DNA of 64,000 nucleotides, taken from assembly GCA_041686935.1 (NCBI GenBank), contig JAWLCW010000001.1, forward strand, positions 248,001 through 312,000. Direction: 5' to 3'. Positions 17,584 to 25,667 of the stretch are shown here, one piece after another (the stretch's first letter is position 1; each line of letters starts with the position of its first letter). The position numbers were made by a program, and so were the translations under genes. The notes below the pieces were generated by a model, which ran no database searches, had not been told where the DNA came from, and was given only the letters and a program-made list of their open reading frames with translations. Origin of the DNA: Mariniphaga sp041686935. GTDB lineage: Bacteria > Bacteroidota > Bacteroidia > Bacteroidales > Prolixibacteraceae.

Positions 17584-18000
17584 ATGATAGATTCTCCGGA
17601 TAAAATACCGGCAAAACCAGGGTTTTCACTTAAAAAGGAAGAGCGGCTTTGCAGCAGGATACAAATTGAAAAATTGTTTTCTGCCGGATCCTCTTTTTTG
17701 GTTTATCCGCTGAAGGTGGTCTATTCGGAAATCAATTTCCCGGAACCATTTCCGGCCAAAGCTGCTTTTGCAGTAAGCAAAAAATTGTTTAAAAAAGCAG
17801 TGCGGCGCAATTTAATAAAACGCCGCATGCGTGAGGCTTACCGTCTTAACAAGCATCTTTTAAATTCCGAAAAATTATCCTCTCAAAATGCCATCATGTT
17901 TATTTATGTGAGTAAGGAAATTCTTGATTTCCATTCCATTGAAAAAGCCATGAAGAAAAGCCTTCAATTGATTTCAAAAAAATCTATTCAGAATCCATAA
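17584..18000 (+). CDS. rnpA: Ribonuclease P protein component
   Basis: From ATG 17584 the protein has 138 residues. It has the RnpA core: FSLKKEERLCSRIQIEKLF near the start, PAKAAFAVSKKLFKKAVRRN, and the RNR motif RRNLIKRRMREAYR. It is the basic protein cofactor of RNase P, which trims the 5' leader of tRNA precursors. The frame extends to TTG 17536, but that stretch is the terminator hairpin, so ATG 17584 is the start. It is not next to rpmH. The last 17 bp overlap the end of the convergent aroF gene. Confidence 0.92.
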   Translation: MIDSPDKIPAKPGFSLKKEERLCSRIQIEKLFSAGSSFLVYPLKVVYSEINFPEPFPAKAAFAVSKKLFKKAVRRNLIKRRMREAYRLNKHLLNSEKLSSQNAIMFIYVSKEILDFHSIEKAMKKSLQLISKKSIQNP

Positions 18001-19075
18001 TTTCGGTTTGCATCCTTACCGAGTCTTCATGTATGAGCTGGAATAAAATTTTCACAAAGGTTTCATTCAGTTCCAGTTTTTTCCCAATATTCACCCGGTT
18101 ATCCATTAACTGACTCCACCTGTTAATCTGTAAAGCAGTAACGTTGTTTTCTTTTTTGTATTTGCCAATTTGTTTTACAATTTCTACCCGTGATGACAAC
18201 ATTTCAAGCAATTCGGCATCAATGGCATCAATCCGGCTGCGAAGCATATCGAGCCTGGTTTCAAATTCAGGGTTATTGGCTGTTTTGTGTCTTATTACAA
18301 GCCTGTCGAGCAGTTTTCCCAAATCGGCCGGTGTAAGTTGCTGGGCTGCGTCGCTTAATGCACACGAAGGGTCAATATGCGATTCAATCATCAACCCCTC
18401 CATTCCCATATCGAAAGCTTTTTGTGCTATTTCGTAAAGGTATTCGCGTTTCCCGGCAATGTGGCTTGGGTCACAAATAATTGGAAGATGAGGCAACAAA
18501 CGCCTAAGTTCAATTACGGTTTTCCAGTTGGGGTAATTCCTGTAAACCGAATCTCCGAATGGTGTAAAACCACGGTGAATAGCGACCAGATTTTTAATGC
18601 CGGCATTGTAAACCCGTTCAATGGCTCCCATCCAAAGCTGAACATCGGGATTTACCGGATTTTTTACCATAACCACAATGTTGCTTCCCTTCACCACATC
18701 GGCAATTTCCTGCACAACAAAAGGGCTGGCAGTTGAGCGGGCGCCAATCCAAATAACATCCAATCCGGCCTTTAACGCTTCTTCGGTGTGGTGTGCGTTG
18801 GCCACTTCAGTTCCAACCGGCAACCCGGTTTCCTTTTTCACCATTTGCATCCACTTCAATCCAACTGAACCAACTCCCTCAAACGAACCCGGGCGGGTGC
18901 GGGGTTTCCAAATACCACCCCGAAAAATAAACACGCGGGGATCATTGGCCAGCAAGCGGGCTGTTTCAAGCGCCTGCTGTTCGGTTTCGAGGCTGCAAGG
19001 CCCCGAAATAAGCAGCGGGTTGTTAATGTGGGGCAACCATTCCTTTATCGGATTAATTTCAAACATTGTACTCAT
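17984..19075 (-). CDS. aroF: Bifunctional DAHP synthase / chorismate mutase
   Basis: A 363-residue fusion. Residues about 1-260 are a KDO8P-like DAHP synthase (LLISGPCSLETEQQA, FRGGIWKPRTRPGSFEG, IVMVKNPVNPD, AIHRGFTPFG, ICDPSHIAGKREY). They condense phosphoenolpyruvate and erythrose 4-phosphate. Residues about 272-355 are an AroQ-type chorismate mutase (RLDMLRSRIDAIDAELLEMLSSRVEIVKQIGKYK), which converts chorismate to prephenate. The fusion joins the first and a branch-point step of aromatic amino acid synthesis. The start overlaps the tyrA stop by 4 bp, so translation is likely coupled. It is under the control of the aromatic leader attenuator upstream of tyrA. Confidence 0.95.
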   Translation of the reverse strand: MSTMFEINPIKEWLPHINNPLLISGPCSLETEQQALETARLLANDPRVFIFRGGIWKPRTRPGSFEGVGSVGLKWMQMVKKETGLPVGTEVANAHHTEEALKAGLDVIWIGARSTASPFVVQEIADVVKGSNIVVMVKNPVNPDVQLWMGAIERVYNAGIKNLVAIHRGFTPFGDSVYRNYPNWKTVIELRRLLPHLPIICDPSHIAGKREYLYEIAQKAFDMGMEGLMIESHIDPSCALSDAAQQLTPADLGKLLDRLVIRHKTANNPEFETRLDMLRSRIDAIDAELLEMLSSRVEIVKQIGKYKKENNVTALQINRWSQLMDNRVNIGKKLELNETFVKILFQLIHEDSVRMQTEIMDSE

Positions 19076-19974
19076 TGCTGTTTTGTATAAAGTTTTACAA
19101 TTTTTTCTTCGTTTTTGAAAAAATGTGGATTTTCACCATCCAGTACATTCCTTATCATGTTGGCATTTAGTATAAGTTCTTCCAGTTTATCAAACTGGTT
19201 GTTTTTCATACAATCGCGAAACTGCTGTAAATGCTGGATATAAACATCGAGAGACTTAACCACATACTGGTTGTTTTGTTCAAAAATCGGTTTCCACATA
19301 GAACATGAACTTTTCGCCAGCCTGACTGTGGAACGGAAACCTCCGCTTGCAAGGTCGAAAATGATTTTCCGGTCTTCTTTTGCCTGAACTGCATTTGCCA
19401 GAGCGAATGCAGCGGCATGTGGAAGATGCGACACAAAAGCCGTGCTATGGTCTTGCTCGTCAGATGTCATGTAAGCAATGTCCATTCCCAGAACCTGAAA
19501 CATTTTTTCGATAAGGGCCAGATGTTGGGGTCCTGAGTCTTCATGATCGCATACAATAGCAATTTTCCCTTTAAATAAGTCATCGATTGCTGCTGAAGGC
19601 CCTGAGTTTTCTGTTCCCGACATGGGGTGAGCCGGTACAAACTGTTTTCGCCTGGGATGATTTTTTACCAAATCGGTTATTACTTTTTTGGTTGATCCCA
19701 TATCTGTAACTGTTGTATTCTGGTTTATACCATCCAGAACAGCGGGTAAAACTTCCAACTCCTTATCAACAGGAATTGCGATAATTATCAGGTCGGCATT
19801 TTTTATTCCTTTTTTAAAAGGTTCTATCCGATCAACCAAACCCAGTTCAATTGCTTCAAGTGCATGGATTTCACTTGTTTCAACTCCAACCAGTTCTGTC
19901 GCAAATTTGGTTCGCCTCAAATCTCTGGCTAATGAACCGCCAATTAATCCCAAACCAATAATAGTAATTTTCAT
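19072..19974 (-). CDS. tyrA: Prephenate dehydrogenase
   Basis: A 300-residue NAD(P)-dependent TyrA. The Rossmann motif GLGLIGGSLARDLR is at 7-20, followed by the acidic V-E-T-S end of the second strand. DMGSTKKVI and FVPAHPMSGTENSGP (about 115-129) give the substrate-binding histidine, and HLPHAAAFALANA the dimer helix. It oxidatively decarboxylates prephenate to 4-hydroxyphenylpyruvate on the way to tyrosine. It is first in a two-gene operon with aroF (4-bp overlap). A 170-bp leader with an aromatic leader peptide and terminator precedes it. Confidence 0.94.
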   Translation of the reverse strand: MKITIIGLGLIGGSLARDLRRTKFATELVGVETSEIHALEAIELGLVDRIEPFKKGIKNADLIIIAIPVDKELEVLPAVLDGINQNTTVTDMGSTKKVITDLVKNHPRRKQFVPAHPMSGTENSGPSAAIDDLFKGKIAIVCDHEDSGPQHLALIEKMFQVLGMDIAYMTSDEQDHSTAFVSHLPHAAAFALANAVQAKEDRKIIFDLASGGFRSTVRLAKSSCSMWKPIFEQNNQYVVKSLDVYIQHLQQFRDCMKNNQFDKLEELILNANMIRNVLDGENPHFFKNEEKIVKLYTKQQ

Positions 19975-19989
19975 TTTTCAATTATTTCT

Positions 19990-20027
19990 AAAAAACCAAA
20001 GGCCCCGGAAATCCCGGGACCTTTGGT
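19990..20027 (-). terminator. Attenuator terminator of tyrA-aroF
   Basis: On the minus strand ACCAAAGGTCCCGG, loop GATTT, then CCGGGGCCTTTGGT forms a 14-bp helix with a single T-G wobble, followed by TTTTTT. It lies 15 bp before the tyrA start codon. Confidence 0.92.
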
Positions 20028-20053
20028 AAAATATCTTTATATTCAACAATACC

Positions 20054-20128
20054 TTACTGGTTGATCCCGCTTTCAGAACCAAAATAAAAATACCAGTAAA
20101 AATATATATTGTTATTTGTCGAATTCAT
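20054..20128 (-). CDS. Aromatic leader peptide of tyrA-aroF
   Basis: A 24-codon ORF starts at ATG 20128 and ends at TAA 20054-20056. After MNSTNNNI it has eight consecutive aromatic residues, YFYWYFYF (codons TAT TTT TAC TGG TAT TTT TAT TTT), then GSESGINQ. Four Tyr, three Phe and one Trp in a row are not expected by chance, and they lie exactly between a promoter and a terminator in front of aromatic biosynthesis genes. It should act as a sensor of charged tRNA-Tyr, tRNA-Phe and tRNA-Trp, not as a functional protein. There is no strong Shine-Dalgarno, as is usual in this phylum. Confidence 0.9.
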   Translation of the reverse strand: MNSTNNNIYFYWYFYFGSESGINQ

Positions 20129-20146
20129 TTTCTTACAATCTGGAAG

Positions 20147-20154
20147 CAAAGATA
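20147..20154 (-). promoter_or_regulatory. -7 box of the tyrA-aroF leader
   Basis: TATCTTTG on the minus strand, 18 bp before the leader peptide ATG. It begins only 10 bp before the stop of the upstream gene (20165). Confidence 0.6.
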
Positions 20155-20164
20155 ACTATTAATT

Positions 20165-22636
20165 TTAATTATGAATTAATTTTTTTGTGAAAACCTGTTT
20201 CCCGTTTTCTTTAACAACCAGCAGATACATTCCCTTTGCACCGTTTTCAATATCAATTTCAGTGGTGACCTTTCCGGAAACATTCTGCGCAATGACCGAT
20301 TTAACTTTTTGCCCGAACATGTTAAAAACATCAAATTGTAAATGATCGATTGACTTACTGGTTTCGGAAGTAATTTTGAATGATCCGTTAAATGGATTAG
20401 GGTAAACCAAAATATTTCCCGGAGAAAGAGACGCTATATTTGAAGAAACCGGCGACTGAATTCTCAGGTTGTCAATAGCCCATCCCCAACCATGTGCGTA
20501 TGGATCTGAAAAAAGCCTGAAGCGAATCAGAATTGTGTCGCCTGAATCAAAGTTCCCGTTTTCGAGCATATTAATTTCCCGTTTTATAAACCATTCCGGC
20601 GTACCTGCTGCAGTGGAATTCATTCCTGAGATAGAACTGTTAAAGTTATTTTCCCATACTGCATATTCACGCGAGTCGTAACCATCGGCCAGCGGAAGCC
20701 AGGTTTCACCTTTGTTTTTACTTCCTTCCACAATAACATAATCCCAAAACTCGAAATCGCCGAATTTTGTACCGGCAGTACCGGGTTCAACAAGCACAAT
20801 TTCATCGAAACTTAAAATAGCCTGATCATTCAGAATTATCGGATATTTTAAGTAGGTCTTAAAATTAAACTCGGTGTCGTCCTGGTCGGGACTGGGGTAA
20901 GGATGCGGACTATGTAGGGCGCCGTTTTCAAATCCTTGTTCAGTAAATATACCAAAATCAGATAAAACAAAATCTGGAGTACTGGTATTAAAATCATTAA
21001 TATACCCGCCTACAGGGTCAAACATTTTTTCGACCCTGAAAGAATATTTTCCTTTTAGGGGAATGCTCCTGAAATTTCTTGCAACTGAAGCGTCTATGGC
21101 TGTAATGGAATATTCAATTTCATCACCGTCTTTCAGTAATTCGCTACTTACCGGAAAAACGGAGGAATATACCGACATTGAATCAAATGAAAGCCCGAAC
21201 GGAGGAAATGCTGCACCGTTTATGGTATATTCAATAAATACGGTGTCAACCCCCAAATTATCAACTACACGGGCGTTAAAAAGCAAATCAATTCCTGTAT
21301 CAAAAAAATAGGCAATAGGCTCATGTTCAATTACCGGTTTAATTAAATCTGGCCCAATGCTAAAAGAATAAAATTCATTTGGTGCTTCTGAAGGATTTCT
21401 GAAAATTCTGTTCATAGTATCCCGGGCAGTAATGTAGTAATCAATCCTCCGGGTCCCTTCATCTGGAGTCCACTCAGCCTGAAAAGTTAAACTGTCGATT
21501 GCAAAGAGAGGAGTGGAGTCCGGTTTACTCTCAAACGAATCAACTGAATAAACCACAAATAGTTGCGATGAATCCAACGAATAATCACTGGTAATTTTGA
21601 CCTCTATTTTTATCGGTTTTATTTCTTCCATATCTTTAACTGGAACAAAATCAATCACCATATTTTTCCAGCCTAAGTCGGCCAAAATACCCATTGTGAG
21701 CGGCCCCGGATTATGTATGGCAGCACCCATTCCTATAGATTGTGTCATCAACGAATTGATGTTTCTTGTAGGGTATGTAGCACCGTTTAAATGATAAATA
21801 CTCGAACCATTGTCCCAGGTTGTTGGTGCAAAAAGCCGTGGTCTTGAATTACCTTCTATTAAAGCCACTGGACTTTCAGCATATAATAAATTCGAAGTCA
21901 GTGCATTTTTTAATTCTATAGAAGGATTGGTATAGTTAGAGGTATCAATGAGCTGATCGCCATTAAATCTTTCCACAAGCAAATCGTATGAAGTGGCATC
22001 GCCCGTTTCCCAATAACTGTATTCACCCGTTTGGCCTGAAACGTAAAAGAAACCGGTGAAACCAAGTCCGTGACCTATTTCGTGCAGTACCACCGAAACA
22101 AAATCGTACATTAATACGGGTGTTTTCCCATCGGTTCCAAAATACCAGTTAATATCTTTATTGAACTCGGCCACCATGTCAGGACGTTCGGGCCCGGTAA
22201 GTTCAGTTCCGGTAATTTTTTCCGCAAGTACAATCGGATAATAAATATCCTTCCGCGGTGCTCCTTTAAAATTCTTTTCAAAACTTGAAGGAGCACAACT
22301 GCCCAGTACGTTTTGGTTTTTTGTGCGCCAGTTTGCTTGTACATGAATTGGTACAGGAGACTCAACGAGCTGTTCCCAAATACTTACGGCGTATTCAAAA
22401 GCTTCTTTGGCCTCCTGAGGAAAAAGGCTGTAACTGACAACAAATTCAGATTTTTTTTCTGCTGATTTTAGCGAAACCTCACCAAAGCCTGGCGGAGGAA
22501 TAAACACTTTTTCAGACACTCCCGAACCATAGCAAACCGGACAATGATGAGAATGCCCTTGTTTATGCCACAATTTTTGCCCGGAAGCTGAAAATACCCC
22601 AGCCAGCAAAACAGTTAATATTAAAATCTTATGCAT
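20165..22636 (-). CDS. T9SS-secreted HExxH protein (putative metallopeptidase), copy 1
   Basis: From ATG 22636 the protein has 823 residues. The signal peptide is MHKILILTVLLAGVFSASG. A His/Cys cluster HSHHCPVCYGSG follows, then a domain with LHEIGHGLGF (HEIGH about 185-189) and YHLNGATYPTRNINSLM. The middle region has beta-sandwich segments, and the C-terminus carries a type A Por sorting domain (NILVYPNPFNGSFKI ... GMYLLVVKENGKQVFTKK). The HExxH histidines can bind zinc and the glutamate can act in peptide cleavage. The metzincin third ligand (HExxHxxGxxH/D) is not present: glycine stands there. It should be exported and attached to the cell surface. It is a clear tandem paralogue of the gene at 22905. 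The first seven codons of the longer frame are excluded because the signal peptide starts at MHKI. Confidence 0.8.
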   Translation of the reverse strand: MHKILILTVLLAGVFSASGQKLWHKQGHSHHCPVCYGSGVSEKVFIPPPGFGEVSLKSAEKKSEFVVSYSLFPQEAKEAFEYAVSIWEQLVESPVPIHVQANWRTKNQNVLGSCAPSSFEKNFKGAPRKDIYYPIVLAEKITGTELTGPERPDMVAEFNKDINWYFGTDGKTPVLMYDFVSVVLHEIGHGLGFTGFFYVSGQTGEYSYWETGDATSYDLLVERFNGDQLIDTSNYTNPSIELKNALTSNLLYAESPVALIEGNSRPRLFAPTTWDNGSSIYHLNGATYPTRNINSLMTQSIGMGAAIHNPGPLTMGILADLGWKNMVIDFVPVKDMEEIKPIKIEVKITSDYSLDSSQLFVVYSVDSFESKPDSTPLFAIDSLTFQAEWTPDEGTRRIDYYITARDTMNRIFRNPSEAPNEFYSFSIGPDLIKPVIEHEPIAYFFDTGIDLLFNARVVDNLGVDTVFIEYTINGAAFPPFGLSFDSMSVYSSVFPVSSELLKDGDEIEYSITAIDASVARNFRSIPLKGKYSFRVEKMFDPVGGYINDFNTSTPDFVLSDFGIFTEQGFENGALHSPHPYPSPDQDDTEFNFKTYLKYPIILNDQAILSFDEIVLVEPGTAGTKFGDFEFWDYVIVEGSKNKGETWLPLADGYDSREYAVWENNFNSSISGMNSTAAGTPEWFIKREINMLENGNFDSGDTILIRFRLFSDPYAHGWGWAIDNLRIQSPVSSNIASLSPGNILVYPNPFNGSFKITSETSKSIDHLQFDVFNMFGQKVKSVIAQNVSGKVTTEIDIENGAKGMYLLVVKENGKQVFTKKLIHN

Positions 22637-22679
22637 GAATGTTTCTATTTCAATCAATATACAAATATCAGGGTATAAA

Positions 22680-22711
22680 AGTTTGAAAATAAATTGAGGT
22701 TGCCAAACCTC
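22680..22711 (-). terminator. Possible terminator after the 35-residue ORF
   Basis: GAGGTT-TGGC-AACCTC forms a 6-bp stem on the minus strand, followed by an AT-rich tail with TTTATTTT. It would end the transcript before the next T9SS gene. Confidence 0.35.
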
Positions 22712-22749
22712 TCATGCATAAAATTAAAAACACGAAAGCTGATTTAACT

Positions 22750-22857
22750 TTAACTGATTGTTCTATTTTTTGATTTCAATAATTTGTAAAGTAAAATTGC
22801 TGAGGTTATAAAACCTGTGAAGGAGGCAGCTAATACTACCAATAATAATGTTCCCAT
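22750..22857 (-). CDS. Small membrane protein, 35 residues
   Basis: ATG 22857 to TAA 22750-22752 encodes MGTLLLVVLAASFTGFITSA followed by ILLYKLLKSKNRTIS. A single hydrophobic helix with a GxxT/S-type face is followed by a basic tail, as in many true bacterial microproteins. It starts 48 bp after the stop of the second T9SS gene and is read in the same direction, between two paralogous secreted proteins. No family is recognised. Composition and position support a gene, but there is no independent proof. Confidence 0.45.
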   Translation of the reverse strand: MGTLLLVVLAASFTGFITSAILLYKLLKSKNRTIS

Positions 22858-22904
22858 AATATTTTTTTAAATTAATGATTTGAATTTTAATATTTTATGT
22901 TTTT

Positions 22905-25364
22905 TTAATTTTTTACAATCTTGTTGGTTGCCAACATCCGGTTTCCTTCAATTATGTTCACCATATAAATGCCGGAACTGATTCCTGACAAATCGATTTG
23001 AGCCCTTGAACCAAAGTAGGAGCTCTCTTCCTTAACATGATGTACTGTTTTTCCGAAAAGGTCTGTCACAACTATTTCAATACTATTATTTTCTTTTTTT
23101 GACGGCCATTCAACAAATAACTGATTTTTGACCGGATTGGGATAAACCTGAAATTTGTCTTCGGCAAAAAGTTCCTCTTCAAAATCCTGATTGTTTTGAA
23201 TTTCGAGGTTTTTAATAGCCCATCCGAAGCCATTTACCGAATTATCGGAAGCCATTCTAAAACGAATAATTACCGTATCTCCTGCTTCAAATCCCGTGTT
23301 TTGGGTAAGTTGGATCGTGCGGGTTGCAAACAATTCATCGCGAGGTTTTGCCAATGATGTATTGTTGGAAAAAGCATTCATAAAAGCAGAATACCAGGAA
23401 TCATAAATTCCCGAATTGTATTTTTCTGTTAAAGGCACCCAGGTTTCTCCAAAATTTTTACTTGCCTCAACAATCACATAATCCCAAAACCTTGGCTCAT
23501 CTTGCTGAGGTAATTTTTCTTCCGGTTCAACCAAAACAATTTCTTCAAACGACATTTCACCCCCGTGCTCCAAAATTACCGGATATTTGAACTGAGAAAT
23601 CAGATTATACTTTTCGTTTTCTACCGATGAAACCGGATATGGATTTTGGGTGTGCAAATATTTCCCAGATAAACCATTCAACCCTGAAATGCTGAAATCG
23701 GCTGACATAAAATCATTTGCCGCCTTTTCAAAATCGGTAGAATAGGAGTAAACCGGCTCGTTGAAAGTATGAATTTTAATTTCCTGAAATCCGACAGAAG
23801 GCACAGTGCGAAAATTCTCACTTGTGGAATTATCTGTAGCAATAATGCGATACTCTATCTGGTCGTTTATTCCTGTTTCAGCCGGAAGGGACAACTTCCC
23901 GGCAAATAAGCCTTCTCCCTTGTTTTCAAGACAAACAGATTCCTGCAATACACCATTTATTTTGTATTCGAGGTTAACACTTTTAATTCCCAGATTATCG
24001 TTGGCCACGGCACTTATTTCAATTCCTGAATTTTTCCCTGTTGCAAATTTTACCGGATTATGAAAAAGGTTGGGCTTACAATTATCAGGGCCAATATTCA
24101 TTGTAAACGTGTTTGAAGGCGCATCGGCCGGATACCTGAAGGTTCTGTTTTCTGATGTTTTTGCCTCAAGGTAGTATTGTACTTTTCCCGTTTGGTTATC
24201 CAATTCCAGGTCACCGGAAAAACGGTAAGTTTCATTCTGACTTAGCAAAACAGATTTTGCAGTTGAAAAATTATCGAATGAATAAACAACCCGTGCCATG
24301 GAAAAATCTTCATCAGAATCTGATTTGATTCCTAAATTTAAAGGCAGAATAGCAACAGGTTCCTCTCTGTCTTTTAACGGTTCAAACTCAAAATCAACTG
24401 ATTTCCATCCCAATTCCGAAAGAATAGCCAGCGTTATTTCACCCGGATTATGAATGGCTTCGCCTCGTTTTGCCACGGGTGTCATCAATCCGTTTTCTTC
24501 GCCATATTCATATCCTTTCAAATGATAAATACTCGAACCTTCATTCCATTCCTCCGGAGCATAAACATTTTCCAGGGTATTTTGAAGCTGATTTGAAGCA
24601 AAAGTCTGACAAATTTTAAGATTATCAGAAGTTAACTGTCGGTTCAACTCAACAGAAGGGCTCTGAAACAGCGATTTATCTGAAATCTGCTGATTTTGAT
24701 TGTTGAAAATAAAATAATCGTAAATGCTGGGCAGGTTGTTCGTATTGTTAAAAAATCCGGTTCCGTTATTTGCTTTCAAAAATCCCGAAAACCCAAGTCC
24801 GTGAGTAATTTCGTGCAGAACGGAACTTACAAAATCGTAGTGAGTTGACGGAGTATTTCCGTCAGTACCAAAATACCATTTGTAGCTGCTGTTAAAATGG
24901 CAGATTATATCGGGATTTTCCCCATTTAAATTTCTGCCACTTATTTTCTCGGCTAATGCAACCGGAAAATATATATCGCGCATTGGGGTTCCGCTGAAAT
25001 TATTAAAAAATACGGAAGGCCTTCCCTTAGCCAGCACATTCCCGGCCAAATTCTCCCAGTGTGCTTCCACATGCACCGGAACTGGTGTAACAATTAAATT
25101 TTCCCAGATTGAAATTGCATACTGAAAAGCTTTTTTTGCTTCCTCAGGAAAGTTGTTGTAAGTAACCTTAATGGTGGACTTTGGCGTTTTAGCCGATTTA
25201 AGCATGATAAAATCTGCAGGAGGTGCAACATAAGTTTTGTTCACCTCATCGAGGGCAATATTTATAAGGCTTTCGCCCTGGGCTACAGAACCCTTACCGG
25301 GTTCCTGTGCCTTAACATTGCAAATGATTACAATGCTAAAGACCAACTGAAGCGTCCACTTCAT
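22905..25364 (-). CDS. T9SS-secreted HExxH protein (putative metallopeptidase), copy 2
   Basis: An 819-residue protein with signal peptide MKWTLQLVFSIVIICNVKAQ. The catalytic-like region has LHEITHGLGFSGF (HEITH 184-188) and IYHLKGYEYGEENGLM. Beta-sandwich segments follow, and a C-terminal Por sorting domain (KFQVYPNPVKNQLFVEW ... YMVNIIEGNRMLATNKI). It matches copy 1 along its whole length, including WYFGTDG, VLHEI-HGLGF and FGWAI near the end. It lacks the His/Cys cluster of copy 1. The third metzincin ligand is again absent. It should be secreted to the surface. A strong palindrome at 25412 lies in its promoter region. Confidence 0.8.
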   Translation of the reverse strand: MKWTLQLVFSIVIICNVKAQEPGKGSVAQGESLINIALDEVNKTYVAPPADFIMLKSAKTPKSTIKVTYNNFPEEAKKAFQYAISIWENLIVTPVPVHVEAHWENLAGNVLAKGRPSVFFNNFSGTPMRDIYFPVALAEKISGRNLNGENPDIICHFNSSYKWYFGTDGNTPSTHYDFVSSVLHEITHGLGFSGFLKANNGTGFFNNTNNLPSIYDYFIFNNQNQQISDKSLFQSPSVELNRQLTSDNLKICQTFASNQLQNTLENVYAPEEWNEGSSIYHLKGYEYGEENGLMTPVAKRGEAIHNPGEITLAILSELGWKSVDFEFEPLKDREEPVAILPLNLGIKSDSDEDFSMARVVYSFDNFSTAKSVLLSQNETYRFSGDLELDNQTGKVQYYLEAKTSENRTFRYPADAPSNTFTMNIGPDNCKPNLFHNPVKFATGKNSGIEISAVANDNLGIKSVNLEYKINGVLQESVCLENKGEGLFAGKLSLPAETGINDQIEYRIIATDNSTSENFRTVPSVGFQEIKIHTFNEPVYSYSTDFEKAANDFMSADFSISGLNGLSGKYLHTQNPYPVSSVENEKYNLISQFKYPVILEHGGEMSFEEIVLVEPEEKLPQQDEPRFWDYVIVEASKNFGETWVPLTEKYNSGIYDSWYSAFMNAFSNNTSLAKPRDELFATRTIQLTQNTGFEAGDTVIIRFRMASDNSVNGFGWAIKNLEIQNNQDFEEELFAEDKFQVYPNPVKNQLFVEWPSKKENNSIEIVVTDLFGKTVHHVKEESSYFGSRAQIDLSGISSGIYMVNIIEGNRMLATNKIVKN

Positions 25365-25411
25365 GGTATATTATTTAAGGTTTGTAAATCAGTAGCTAAA
25401 GTACAACCCGA

Positions 25412-25428
25412 TTGAGTAGGCTACTCAA
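25412..25428. promoter_or_regulatory. 17-bp palindrome, likely operator
   Basis: TTGAGTAG-G-CTACTCAA has perfect 8-bp arms around one base. It covers the region about 9-25 bp upstream of the TACTTTAG box of the minus-strand T9SS gene, so a bound protein should affect that promoter. The LuxR-type regulator encoded 1.8 kb away is one candidate binder. Confidence 0.5.
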
Positions 25429-25587
25429 ATTTGTTACTGATTTAAAAGGGTAAATTCTGCTGAAATTGCATCAGCAATTTGCTGACTGCTTGTCAGGTTA
25501 AGCTCTTGAGAATAAGTAATTGAAAAAAAACCAGCCAATTGGAAACATTTTTAAAACATGTGATTTAAAACATTCATAAAAAAACAA

Positions 25588-25595
25588 TACATTTG
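25588..25595 (+). promoter_or_regulatory. -7 box of the receiver-kinase / LuxR operon
   Basis: TACATTTG, an exact TAnnTTTG match. It leaves a leader of about 70 bp before ATG 25668, which is preceded by AGAAGGA, one of the few Shine-Dalgarno-like sequences in the window. Confidence 0.55.
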
Positions 25596-25667
25596 TACAA
25601 CGTGTAGTAATTCGTATTCAATTAGAATATTAGAGATAACACCAACATATTAAATCATCAGAAGGAA

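Larger units (their letters stand above)
19975..20141 (-). promoter_or_regulatory. Transcription attenuator leader of tyrA-aroF
   Basis: The untranslated leader contains, in order, a leader peptide gene, mutually exclusive RNA helices and an intrinsic terminator. TTACTGGT (20091-20098, within the Phe-Tyr-Trp codons) can pair with ACCAGTAA (20054-20061, at the leader stop codon). CGGGATC (20063-20069) can pair with GGTCCCG (20015-20021) in the left arm of the terminator, through seven pairs including one G-U. That second pairing would be an antiterminator. A ribosome stalled at the aromatic codons would leave it free, and a ribosome at the stop codon would cover it. The helices are read from sequence; the mechanism is inferred from known leader-peptide attenuators. 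Confidence 0.85.
25365..25667. other. Divergent regulatory region
   Basis: The 303 bp between the minus-strand T9SS gene and the plus-strand kinase-regulator pair contain a 17-bp palindrome (25412-25428), a TACTTTAG box on the minus strand at 25396-25403, and a TACATTTG box on the plus strand at 25588-25595. I see no ORF. Confidence 0.6.
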
